A stretch of 64,000 nt of DNA from Rhodalgimonas zhirmunskyi (GTDB taxonomy: Bacteria > Pseudomonadota > Alphaproteobacteria > Rhodobacterales > Rhodobacteraceae): the NCBI GenBank assembly GCA_030848925.1, contig JANFFA010000002.1, positions 434,001-498,000 on the forward strand. The letters are read 5' to 3'. Below, piece by piece: positions 55,711 to 63,963 of this stretch. How positions within the stretch are numbered: position 1 is the stretch's first letter; each line of letters starts with the position of its first letter. The notes beneath the pieces are model-generated. The model was not told the origin of the DNA and did not search any database. It worked only from the letters and a program-made list of their open reading frames with translations. The position numbers and the translations under genes are program-made.

Positions 55711-56631
55711 ATGAGTGAGGCTTCTTTGGACAAGTCGGTTCGCAAAAACATCATTGATCGAGAATATAAGCGACTTTTGGAGCCTGTCACGCACTGGGTG
55801 CGGCCTGAATTAGTCGAAGCCATCGGTCCGAATGATTTGGATATGGTGGCAAAATTCGAGGAAACACTTCCGCTGCTCAAGGCGGAAGTTAGAAGCGACT
55901 TGGAGGCTATGACAGACGAAGCATTTAATTTCATTGGTCAAGATCCTTATGTTCCTTACGAAATCAATAACCTTCCTGAGATCGCAGCAATTAGATTAAA
56001 GATTGCAGAGTTACAGAGAATCCAGCCGTCTATCTTTGCGTGTGGTTTTGGTGCTGTTCCGTTGAGGGCGGATTTTTCCTATTGGCGAACCATGCCTAAA
56101 CTGACCTTGCATGAAGCTCTCATGTTGTCTGTGGGACTGAATCCAGCGCTGTATTCCCCTGACCGCTTAAATGATCTAGCAAAGCGTAGGTCAAAGAAGA
56201 CGCTGTGTTCTGCATTGCAATTCTTGTTGGATCGGCGAGAAGTGTTCTACCGTTTCTATCCGGCAGGTGTGTCTGGATACATGTCGATGTCATTCCCGCT
56301 TTTGAAGCGGGCGTTGGAAACATACGGCGTGGAACTGGACCAAGAGTTCCGGGAAGCCCTCGCGGCGAGGTGCCCTGACGCTAAACACGCTCACGAAACG
56401 CCGAACCCCTCGAAGAGTATTTCCAGCCAAGAGCGAGATACACTTCTCAAACTGATTGCTGGCATGGCCGCCGAGCAGTACGGGTTCGACCCGCGTCACC
56501 AGCGTTCCGAGACCATCAAAAACATTCAGGAAGATCTGGATCGAGCCGGTCTTTCAATGGATGCAAAGACCGTCAGAAAATGGATTCGACAAGCGGCTGA
56601 ACTGATACCCGACGTCTATTGGAAAGACTGA
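55711..56631 (+). CDS. Island protein of unknown function with C-terminal helical domain
   Basis: A 306-residue soluble protein, 14 bases after the integrase stop. I do not recognise the N-terminal ~230 residues. The last ~75 (SSQERDTLLKLIAGMAAEQYGFDP ... AKTVRKWIRQAAELIP) resemble short helical tails seen in other phage and island proteins that end in a DNA-binding-like helix. The codons are visibly AT-richer than those of the neighbours, which suggests later transfer. The ATG at 55711 is the first sensible start; it has no strong ribosome site and may be read through from the integrase gene. Confidence 0.75.
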   Translation: MSEASLDKSVRKNIIDREYKRLLEPVTHWVRPELVEAIGPNDLDMVAKFEETLPLLKAEVRSDLEAMTDEAFNFIGQDPYVPYEINNLPEIAAIRLKIAELQRIQPSIFACGFGAVPLRADFSYWRTMPKLTLHEALMLSVGLNPALYSPDRLNDLAKRRSKKTLCSALQFLLDRREVFYRFYPAGVSGYMSMSFPLLKRALETYGVELDQEFREALAARCPDAKHAHETPNPSKSISSQERDTLLKLIAGMAAEQYGFDPRHQRSETIKNIQEDLDRAGLSMDAKTVRKWIRQAAELIPDVYWKD

Positions 56632-56687
56632 TGTACTAAGGGATTCCTGCGGGAAACCTGACCATTCCCCCAACCCTCGCTCGGCTT

Positions 56688-56706
56688 GTGCCAAACGTCT
56701 TGGCAC
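56688..56706. promoter_or_regulatory. Inverted repeat upstream of the broken alpA
   Basis: GTGCCAA (56688-56694) and TTGGCAC (56700-56706) separated by five bases, 21 bases before the alpA ATG. It is placed like an autoregulatory operator; there is no direct evidence for binding. Confidence 0.4.
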
Positions 56707-56727
56707 GTCAACGAACGAGGTAAGACG

Positions 56728-56922
56728 ATGTCACATCATTCTGATTTTCCTTGCACCGGCTTTGTCCGGCTTTCCCAAATCCTTGCGCCGTCTGGCCCTA
56801 TCCCTGTGTCAAAATCAAGTTGGTGGCAGGGCGTTAAAGACGGACGCTTTCCACAAGCTGCACGCCATCTGCGACAGCTAGGGACGACCGCTCAACCTGT
56901 TTGTCACCGCCGGACAGGTTAG
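56728..56922 (+). pseudogene. AlpA-family regulator/excisionase, truncated by an IS5 remnant
   Basis: The frame opens MSHHSDFPCTGFVRLSQILA and reaches GPIPVSKSSWWQGVKDGRFP, the standard AlpA winged-helix segment (about residues 10-42). After GRFP at about 56852 the family sequence stops and the frame runs on through the IS5 remnant in the wrong phase, giving ~23 unrelated residues. AlpA proteins activate integrase or act as excision factors, so the loss should lock the island in. AACGAGGTAAGACG supplies the ribosome site. Confidence 0.8.
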
Positions 56923-57277
56923 CGATTACATCGGCGCGCGGGCGTTGCTCAGCAGTCTGCCAAAGGTCGACTGGCTGCTCGGGGATCGCCGCTATGACGC
57001 CGACTGGTTCCGAGAAGCGTTGCAGGACAGGAGGATACGAGCCAGCATCCCCGGCCGAAAGCAACGCAAGACACCGGTCAAATACGACAAACGCCGATAC
57101 AAGCGATGCAACCGCCCGTCTCGTGACATTGCTTCGGAATACACTGCCGGGCAGCGATGCGAGATCATGTTTGGTCGGCTCAAGGATTGGAGACGCGTGG
57201 CAACCCGATACGACAGATGTCCGAAGGTCTTCCTCTTGGCTATCGCGCGCGCGGCAACCGTCATCTATTGGTTATGA
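56855..57277 (+). pseudogene. IS5-family (IS427-type) transposase remnant
   Basis: The frame from 56855 reads KLHAICDS, a TAG at 56879-56881, then GRPLNLFVTAGQVSDYIGARALLSSLPKVDWLLGDRRYDADWF and ends EIMFGRLKDWRRVATRYDR ... IYWL (sequence given in parts). The second D and the E of the DDE triad are present; the N-terminal third with the first D is missing. The TAG replaces what is normally a tyrosine. A further ~18-residue stretch, CNRPSRDIASEYTAGQRC, interrupts the usual RYKRRNRIEIMF join. It is a dead, truncated copy. Confidence 0.85.
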
Positions 57278-57593
57278 ATCCTGACGCTAGCATATAGCGA
57301 TATTCTTGCCTTTGCGTACTGACCTCAACCACCACTCGCATACCGCATACCAGCCTCGTCGGTCTGACAACTACAAAATATGATTACCAGTCAAGGAATG
57401 ACCGAAACCTGACCGGAGCTAATCCAAATTAGCGGCTTCAAAGGGGGTGGGTTGACGGGGAGGGGCGTCGAGAGTTTCTTTCAGCAAAAGTTGTGACGAA
57501 GAAAATACCGCAACCGGCGCCACCGTCAGAGTTGAATACGCCCATTGAAGTGTGCAAAATCAACAAAGCTTTCAGTAATTAGGAAAATAATGG
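57278..57593. other. Intergenic region between the IS5 remnant and the RTX gene
   Basis: 316 bases with no recognisable gene. It is AT-richer than the core genome, especially in the last 60 bases before the RTX start. The RTX ATG has TTAGGAAAATAATGG upstream, giving a usable AGGA ribosome site. No terminator or clear promoter was found. Confidence 0.4.
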
Positions 57594-60500
57594 ATGGCAC
57601 CACTTACAATCTCGGGCGGCTTCGCATTTGAACAATCCGCAAACGGTCAACAGGCCTACCTCGGCGCGGTGTCGCTGGAAATCGACGTCCCGTCGGATAG
57701 CCACCTGATCGGCTTCAGTGCAAGTTCATTCGAGACGACGACTCCCTTCTTTGCACAAGCGAATTCGCATGCAGTGCCAGAACAAGTGACCTACGGCTTA
57801 ACACTGGATGGTAACGATGTACGCGAGGAGGTGACCAGTGCGTACAACACCGTATGGACCTTTGACACGGGACCTAGCCAGTTGGTTTCTGTGTTCGTGA
57901 CGGATGGCTATACCATCATCGTTCCAATTGGGGCGCACCCAGATGCCCCCGGCGACGGCGCAGGCAATTACACGTTTTATGATAACAACGTCACCGGCAA
58001 CGCGCGTATGCTGGGCGCTTGGTATGCTGAACAAAGCTCAATTGGGACGACGGCGCCATCGGAAGACGAGCTGACGGCCGACGAAGTCTCCGCGCTCGAG
58101 ACCCTTTGGGACGCCGTGACCGGCGTCAACAATATCTATAAGGGCATGACCGACGGCCTTGTGGATTTCGCAAAATCCTCCGATGCGGAGTTCGACGGCA
58201 CCGCCTTTGACGCGTTGCTGGAAAACTCGATCTGGGAACAGGTCAAGCTCTATCCCGGTGATTACGACCCGGCGGACATGCAGGCGCTGCTGCGCACCGG
58301 GGCGCAGTTCGAAACGGCGCAAGACTTCGTCGCGCACGTCCGCAACACTGAGCTGTTGGGCAAGATCAAAGTCGGCACGATTGCCGACAAGCTGCCCGAT
58401 ATCATCGAAAGCGTTCAGACCCTTTGGGATGGCTGGAAAGCCATCGACGAGATGCTCGAAAACAATAGCACCGACGCGGGCTATGAAGCCTTGGAAAAAA
58501 TGCTGGTCGGCATCGTCTCTGGCGGTGTCACGGCCGTGATCACCTCGTCGGGTGCAGCAGTCAGTATCGGCGGCGTTCTTGGGTCAGCGGGCTATGCCTC
58601 AGTGGTAACTGTGGCGGGCACCACCTTTGTCATCGGGTTGGGCGTGGCCGCCGTCGCCAATGAGATCAACAACGCCTATGACGTAACCGGCGGGATCAGC
58701 GACCTGTACCGCACCGCGCTGTTGGAGTGGCAGATCGGCGGCGGCTATGGCTTTGGCGAGGATCAGCCCCCGTTGAACATCACCGGGGACCATTTCGTCA
58801 CCGGCACAGATGGCGATGACACCCTGCGCGGGCGCGGTGAAGATGACGTTATCTATGGGTCCGGCGGCGATGACGTGCTGTGGGGCGGAAGCGGCGCTGA
58901 CGAGATGCACGGCGGCACCGGCAACGACACGTACTACGTGGACAACGCCAAGGATCGGGTTTTCGACATCGACCTCGATTTTTTCTCCGAGGATGTCGAC
59001 ACGGTCTATTCCAGCGTGACTTTCGCGCTCGGGTCTAACCTCGATCACCTGTACCTCACGGGTGGGCGCAACATCGACGGGACGGGCAATATCGAAGACA
59101 ACCAGTTACGGGGCAATTCCGGCGAGAACCGGCTCGACGGCGGGCGCGGTTCGGATTTGATCAACGGCTTCGGCGGCAGCGATGTGTTGATTGATGGTAA
59201 GGGCGCCGACACTGTGATCGGTGGGCAGGGCCACGACGTTTTCTACGTCTCCAACGACAATAAGGCCGATATCTTTAGCGGTGGCGCGGGAACAGATACG
59301 CTGATTTTCCAGAACTTAAGAGTGGTGGCGGGGCAAACCCTTGACCTCGAGCAAAGCAAGGCGAGCGGCGCTTGGGGGCCGCTGACCTATTCCGGCATCG
59401 AAAACGTCACGGGCAATGCTGGCGGTGATGTGTTCCGTGGCAATGGCCAAGACAACTGGCTGTCCGGTCGGGGCGGCAATGACCTGTTGGTCGGGCGTGC
59501 CGGGACGGATCAGTTGACGGGCGGCGCAGGCAAAGACACGCTGCTGGGTGGGGACGGCCACGATTTTCTGCAAGGTGGCACGCAGAACGACCTTCTTGAG
59601 GGCGGCATAGGACGCGACACGCTGTTCGGCGACGCCGGCAATGACACGCTGTTCGGCGACGCCGGCAATGACACGCTGATAGCGGATGAGGGTAACGACA
59701 CACTCATTGGCGGAATGGGTTCTGATAGCCTGATTGGAGGTTCTGGAATCGATGTAGCAAGATATTCATTTGGAGCTACGACGGGCATTTCGGTCGATCT
59801 AGAGGCAGGAACGTCCAGCGATGGCGATATCCTCGTTTCCATTGAAAATGTTGAAGGAACGGCGTTCTCGGACACAATAGATGGGGGCGCGGAAACCAAT
59901 TCACTTTTGGGAATGCTCGGAAATGACGTGATCCGGGGGCGTCTGGGCAATGACAAGCTCTTTGGCGGCGACGGGTTCGATACGCTCGACGGGGGCGACG
60001 GCAATGACAGCGTCTGGGGCGGCAACGGCCGGGACAAGGCGTTCCTGGGCAACGGCAACGACCTATTCTTTGACAATGGCCAGGGCGGTGTGAACGGTCA
60101 GGACACGGTTTATGGCAACCAAGGCAACGACATGATCGAGGGCGGTGCGGGCAACGATGAGTTCCATGGCGATCTCGACAATGACGTGATCCGGGGGCGT
60201 CTGGGCAATGACAAGCTCTTTGGCGGCGACGGGTTCGATACGCTCGACGGGGGCGACGGCAATGACAGCGTCTGGGGCGGCAACGGCCGGGACAAGGCGT
60301 TCCTAGGCAACGGCAACGACTTGTTCTTTGACAATGGCCAAGGCGGTGTGAACGGTCAGGACACGGTGTTCGGCGGGACCGGGTTCGACACGATCAAAGG
60401 CGGGGCCGGGAACGACGTGTTCTATGGCGACAACGGCAACGACGTGCTGTTTGGCGGCAATGGCGACGACAAGCTTTATGGCGGGGCCAATGCCGACAAG

Positions 60501-60827
60501 CTTTACGGCGGCGACGGGACGGACAGCCTCTGGGGCGGCGCCGGGCTTGATCAGATGACCGGCGGCAGTGGGCTTGACACGTTCTTCTTCGTCGACGGGT
60601 TCGGGACAGACACGGTGTTCGGATTTGACGCGGCCGATGGCGAGAAGATCAGCCTCGCGGGCGTGAGCGCGATCACCGGTTTCACCGACCTAGTGGCCAA
60701 TCACCTCAACAATGTTGGGGGCACGGCCCAGATCGTGGACGGGGCTTACACTATCCTGCTCAACGGCGTGGCGTTTGCTGATGTCGGCGTCGGGTTAGCA
60801 TATTCGGCCGATGATTTCCTGTTTTGA
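57594..60827 (+). CDS. RTX (hemolysin-type calcium-binding repeat) secreted protein
   Basis: A 1077-residue protein with no signal peptide. Residues 1-145 are beta-rich and of unknown family; 155-300 are helical; 304-358 form a long glycine/alanine-rich hydrophobic stretch (VGIVSGGVTAVITSSGAAV, GTTFVIGLGVAAVA). From about 402 to 985 run nonapeptide RTX repeats (GGxGxDxLx). The last ~80 residues (FFFVDGFGTDTVFGFDAADG to the final DDFLF) resemble a type I secretion signal. It should therefore leave the cell by a type I exporter and fold on binding calcium. No exporter gene is in the window. The hydrophobic stretch could insert in membranes, which would suggest a toxin; this is inference. Confidence 0.9.
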   Translation: MAPLTISGGFAFEQSANGQQAYLGAVSLEIDVPSDSHLIGFSASSFETTTPFFAQANSHAVPEQVTYGLTLDGNDVREEVTSAYNTVWTFDTGPSQLVSVFVTDGYTIIVPIGAHPDAPGDGAGNYTFYDNNVTGNARMLGAWYAEQSSIGTTAPSEDELTADEVSALETLWDAVTGVNNIYKGMTDGLVDFAKSSDAEFDGTAFDALLENSIWEQVKLYPGDYDPADMQALLRTGAQFETAQDFVAHVRNTELLGKIKVGTIADKLPDIIESVQTLWDGWKAIDEMLENNSTDAGYEALEKMLVGIVSGGVTAVITSSGAAVSIGGVLGSAGYASVVTVAGTTFVIGLGVAAVANEINNAYDVTGGISDLYRTALLEWQIGGGYGFGEDQPPLNITGDHFVTGTDGDDTLRGRGEDDVIYGSGGDDVLWGGSGADEMHGGTGNDTYYVDNAKDRVFDIDLDFFSEDVDTVYSSVTFALGSNLDHLYLTGGRNIDGTGNIEDNQLRGNSGENRLDGGRGSDLINGFGGSDVLIDGKGADTVIGGQGHDVFYVSNDNKADIFSGGAGTDTLIFQNLRVVAGQTLDLEQSKASGAWGPLTYSGIENVTGNAGGDVFRGNGQDNWLSGRGGNDLLVGRAGTDQLTGGAGKDTLLGGDGHDFLQGGTQNDLLEGGIGRDTLFGDAGNDTLFGDAGNDTLIADEGNDTLIGGMGSDSLIGGSGIDVARYSFGATTGISVDLEAGTSSDGDILVSIENVEGTAFSDTIDGGAETNSLLGMLGNDVIRGRLGNDKLFGGDGFDTLDGGDGNDSVWGGNGRDKAFLGNGNDLFFDNGQGGVNGQDTVYGNQGNDMIEGGAGNDEFHGDLDNDVIRGRLGNDKLFGGDGFDTLDGGDGNDSVWGGNGRDKAFLGNGNDLFFDNGQGGVNGQDTVFGGTGFDTIKGGAGNDVFYGDNGNDVLFGGNGDDKLYGGANADKLYGGDGTDSLWGGAGLDQMTGGSGLDTFFFVDGFGTDTVFGFDAADGEKISLAGVSAITGFTDLVANHLNNVGGTAQIVDGAYTILLNGVAFADVGVGLAYSADDFLF
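59616..59669 (+). repeat. Exact 27-base tandem duplication in the RTX gene
   Basis: The 27-base unit 59616-59642, encoding DTLFGDAGN, is repeated exactly at 59643-59669. Recent slippage is the simplest cause. Confidence 0.9.
59922..60367 (+). repeat. 188-bp direct duplication inside the RTX repeat region
   Basis: 59922-60109 and 60180-60367 (offset 258) match except for a few third-position changes. They encode NDVIRGRLGNDKLFGGDGFD through VNGQDTV, about 63 residues, twice. The unit of 86 residues shows block duplication, not single nonapeptide growth. Confidence 0.92.
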
Positions 60828-61004
60828 GGAGGCCTTTAACAAGCGCCGGCGATATTGGAGCGCTATTGGTGTCCAAGAGGTTGTACGGGGAATGTCGCTT
60901 GAGAATATTAAGCTATTGATACAATTAAGAAATCAGGAATTAGTATCCACAACGAAACCGAAGCCGATACCCGCGCCGAGCGCATAGACCCCGTCCTTGC
61001 GGCT

Positions 61005-63257
61005 GTGGGCTGGGGACAGAACGGCTCCAAGGTTCGGCGTGAGGTCATCTGTCCGGGGCGAATCCAGTCGGGCGGCTCACGCGGTAAGGGGCTGTCTGCC
61101 GATTATGTCCTGATCCACAAAGGCCAAAAGCTCGCCGTGCTGGAGGCCAAGCGCGCGGGCGTCAGCTACCGCAACGGCGTGGGTCAGGCCAAGGACTATG
61201 CCACCCGCCTAGGCGCGCGCTTCGCCTATGCCTCAAACGGGCTGAGCTGGTATCAGATCGACATGACCACGGGGGCCGAGGGCGACATGGATTTGCCCTT
61301 TCCCACGCCGGATGAGCTGTGGGGGCGCACCTTTGCCAGCCACAACGAATGGCGCGAGCGTTTCGGGGCCGTTGATTTCGAAACGGACGGCGGCAAGTGG
61401 GAGTTGCGCTACTACCAGCACAAGGCCATCACGGCGGCACTTGAAGCCGTTGCCAAGGGCGACCGCCGCATCCTGCTGACGCTTGCCACAGGGACCGGAA
61501 AAACCTCCATCGCCTTCCAGATCGCGTGGAAACTGTTTGAGGCCAAGTGGAACCTCTCGGGTGAGCCTGTCCGCCGCCCGCGTATCCTGTTTCTTGCTGA
61601 TCGCAACATCCTCGCCGATCAGGCCTACAATGCATTCAGCGCTTTCCCTAACAATGCCGTCACCCGGATTGACCCGGCGACGATCCGCAAGAACAAGGGC
61701 GTGCCTAAACACGCGAGCCTGTTCTTCACGATCTTCCAGACCTTCATGACAGGCGAGGGAGAGCCGGTTTACAAGGATTACCCGCCCGACTTCTTCGATT
61801 TCATTGTGATCGACGAATGCCACCGGGGCGGGGCCAAGGACGAAAGCGAATGGCGGCAGGTGCTGGAGTATTTCGAACCAGCCTATCAGCTTGGTTTGAC
61901 CGCCACGCCCAAACGCAAGCACAATGCCGACACCTATGCCTATTTCGGCGAACCCGTTTACACCTACGCCCTGCGCGACGGGATCGAGGATGGTTTCTTG
62001 ACCCCCTTCAAGGTGCGCCAGATGGCCAGCACGATTGACGAATACGTTTGGGATGGTTCTGACGAATTGCTGGAAGGCGAGGTTGAAGAGGGGGAGACGT
62101 TCACCGAAAATGACTTCAACAGGCGGGTGATCATCGAAGAGCGGGAGTTGAGCCGGGTTCAGGAGTTCATGAGCCAGATCGACCAGCGGGAAAAGACATT
62201 GGTATTTTGTGCCACGCAGGACCACGCGGCGTTGGTGCGTGACCTGATCAATCAGGTGAAAGAAAGTAACCACCCGGATTATTGCCACCGCGTCACGGCA
62301 GAAGATGGCGCGGTTGGCGAAGCGTGGCTGCGCACTTTTCAGGACAACGAAAAGACCATTCCGACGATTCTGACCACCTCTCAGAAGCTTTCCACAGGGG
62401 TCGATGCACGGAACATTCGCAACATCGTTCTGATGCGCCCGGTCAAGTCGATGATCGAGTTCAAACAGATCATCGGGCGCGGAACGCGGACCTATGAGGG
62501 GAAGGACTACTTCACCATCTGGGATTTCGTGAAAGCACATTTGAACTTTCAAGATCCTGAATGGGATGGAGAACCTGACGATCCAGAACCACCCTCTCCG
62601 CGCCCACCATCTGTGCCAGTCGAACCGAACGATCCTTCGCCGACGCCCGAAGACACGACGGAAGACGACGAGCGGCCCGCAAAAATCAGGATCAGTCTTT
62701 CGGATGGGTCTGTCCGCGATATTCGATACTTGGCGACCACGACATATTGGAGCGCTGACGGGCGGCCCATGACAGCGCAGCAGTTCTTGGAGCAGCTCTT
62801 TGGCGATCTTTCCGGCTTGATCAAGGACGAGGACGAGTTGCGCAAGAAATGGAGCAACCCCACGACGCGGGTTGCCTTGGTCGAGCAGCTAGCGGATCGA
62901 GGATACGATGCAGAAAAGCTGAAAGAGATCAGGCGCATGGTCAGCGCGGAGAATAGCGACCTCTTCGACGTGTTGGCTTACATCCTGTATCAAACGGAAC
63001 AGAAGACCCGCGAAGAGCGAGTTGAAGCGGCCAAACCGAATGTTGATGGCCAAGAAAACGGTGATCTGCGACAGTTGTTAGCGAGTGTTTTGTCGGCCTA
63101 CGAAGAGCGGGGTTTCGAAGAACTTCAGATGGAAAAGCTTGGGCAATATCTGACAGCCCGGTTCGGCGGTGTGTCTGAAGCAAAGCGCAAAATCGGTGAT
63201 TTGTCCGCCATTCGCGCAGCATTTCTGAAGGTCCAAGAAGCGCTCTACCGCCACTGA
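61005..63257 (+). CDS. Type I restriction endonuclease R subunit (HsdR-like), orphan
   Basis: About 750 residues from the only canonical start, GTG at 61005. The nuclease centre D33 ... E47-A-K49 (LAVLEAKR), Walker A ATGTGKT (161-167), DECH box (270-273), TATPKR and the QIIGRGTR motif are intact; an acidic, proline-rich linker (about 525-560) precedes the EcoEI-type C-terminal domain. The same frame is open upstream to 60912 and encodes NETEADTRAERIDPVLAAVGWG, the conserved family N-terminus, but with no ATG, GTG or TTG before it, so the original start seems lost. No hsdM or hsdS is in the window. It may be non-functional, or translation may begin at a rare ATT/ATC codon. Confidence 0.88.
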   Translation: MGWGQNGSKVRREVICPGRIQSGGSRGKGLSADYVLIHKGQKLAVLEAKRAGVSYRNGVGQAKDYATRLGARFAYASNGLSWYQIDMTTGAEGDMDLPFPTPDELWGRTFASHNEWRERFGAVDFETDGGKWELRYYQHKAITAALEAVAKGDRRILLTLATGTGKTSIAFQIAWKLFEAKWNLSGEPVRRPRILFLADRNILADQAYNAFSAFPNNAVTRIDPATIRKNKGVPKHASLFFTIFQTFMTGEGEPVYKDYPPDFFDFIVIDECHRGGAKDESEWRQVLEYFEPAYQLGLTATPKRKHNADTYAYFGEPVYTYALRDGIEDGFLTPFKVRQMASTIDEYVWDGSDELLEGEVEEGETFTENDFNRRVIIEERELSRVQEFMSQIDQREKTLVFCATQDHAALVRDLINQVKESNHPDYCHRVTAEDGAVGEAWLRTFQDNEKTIPTILTTSQKLSTGVDARNIRNIVLMRPVKSMIEFKQIIGRGTRTYEGKDYFTIWDFVKAHLNFQDPEWDGEPDDPEPPSPRPPSVPVEPNDPSPTPEDTTEDDERPAKIRISLSDGSVRDIRYLATTTYWSADGRPMTAQQFLEQLFGDLSGLIKDEDELRKKWSNPTTRVALVEQLADRGYDAEKLKEIRRMVSAENSDLFDVLAYILYQTEQKTREERVEAAKPNVDGQENGDLRQLLASVLSAYEERGFEELQMEKLGQYLTARFGGVSEAKRKIGDLSAIRAAFLKVQEALYRH

Positions 63258-63266
63258 AGGACAGTT

Positions 63267-63289
63267 TTGGGGGTACATCTGGGGGTACA
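63267..63289 (+). repeat. GGGGGTA motifs at the right inner end
   Basis: TTGGGGGTACATCTGGGGGT begins at 63267, two tandem GGGGGTA units spaced as at 54454. It differs from the left copy at two positions in the first 20 bases. It lies ten bases after the hsdR stop and 54 bases before the right direct repeat. Confidence 0.6.
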
Positions 63290-63342
63290 AAAGATACCGC
63301 AGATATTTTTATATATTATTTTCTTATGCTTTGAGTCTTAAC

Positions 63343-63480
63343 TCGAGTCCCTTCAGCGCACCACTTTCCTGTACGAGGAAAGCCAAAGACATCCAGAAAG
63401 CCAAGTATTATAAGGGGACTGCGCCCCTTTTGATCCAAAATCGTGTGGCTTGGTTCAGTACAGTTAAACCTTATCGGGGA
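63343..63480 (+). repeat. Right copy of the island's direct repeat (attR region)
   Basis: Matches 54322-54460 over ~138 bases. It starts with the tRNA-Thr 3' end (TCGAGTCCCTTCAGCG) but lacks one G of the acceptor, so it could not rebuild a perfect tRNA end. About 15 other differences are spread over the second half. Confidence 0.85.
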
Positions 63481-63530
63481 AGGGGTGTTGCCAAGTTGTT
63501 CATCCGAGCTGATCGGGTCATTTTCAGGGT

Positions 63531-63746
63531 GTGAGAATTTCGACCAATACGCCACGCCCGAAGGGCTTTCTCTGTCCGGGTGAAATCATTGCCTGCGCTG
63601 TTTGGGCGTACCGATGTTTTGCATTAAGCGCTGGCGACATTGAGGACCTGGTTGCAGAGCGGGGCGCGATCAACTTAACGCTATTTCATAGCGCCACGCA
63701 CGCTCTGATGTCTTCAGCCTATGAGCCGACCACACCGCAGATATGA
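63531..63746 (+). pseudogene. IS6-family transposase N-terminal fragment
   Basis: Residues read KGFLCPGEIIACAVWAYRCF and ALSAGDIEDLVAERGAI (63561-63671), the N-terminal helix-turn-helix of IS6/IS26-type transposases (…R(D)VEDLLAERGI…). After ERGAI the similarity ends and the frame closes, so the DDE domain is gone. It lies 50 bases outside the right repeat. Confidence 0.7.
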
Positions 63747-63963
63747 CCGCCTGACAGGCGCCCCGCCCTCACTTTGTCGACGGTCAAAACAACTTGGCAA
63801 CATGCAAGGAACAAGCTACGAATTAGACATGGTCGAGATTCAGAGCCAGTTTTGGACGAATTGGGAAAGCACGGGGAAGCCAAGCTTCCAAAATAGTGTG
63901 GCGCAGGCCATTATGGGCTTCACCAAGCGGAAGTGTGGTCAAGTCAAGCATGGGAAACGATGA
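63721..63963 (+). CDS. Doubtful small reading frame at the right edge
   Basis: An 80-residue frame (or 53 residues from an ATG at 63802) with no recognisable family and no good ribosome site. It overlaps the IS6 fragment. At 63961 a new frame begins ATGATGGGTAGAG and encodes MMGRVKKYCRRCSS up to the window end; its CxxC pair could be the start of a gene that continues outside. Neither is well supported. Confidence 0.2.
   Translation: MSRPHRRYDRLTGAPPSLCRRSKQLGNMQGTSYELDMVEIQSQFWTNWESTGKPSFQNSVAQAIMGFTKRKCGQVKHGKR

Larger units (their letters stand above)
54322..63480. mobile_element. Integrated genomic island at tRNA-Thr
   Basis: The island is bounded by a direct repeat at 54322-54460 and 63343-63480. 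It carries a tyrosine integrase next to the tRNA, an AT-richer unknown gene, a broken alpA, an IS5 remnant, an RTX protein and an orphan restriction R subunit. Base composition is uneven along it. Excision is doubtful: the excisionase-like alpA is truncated and the right repeat has diverged. No replication or transfer genes were seen. Confidence 0.85.
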
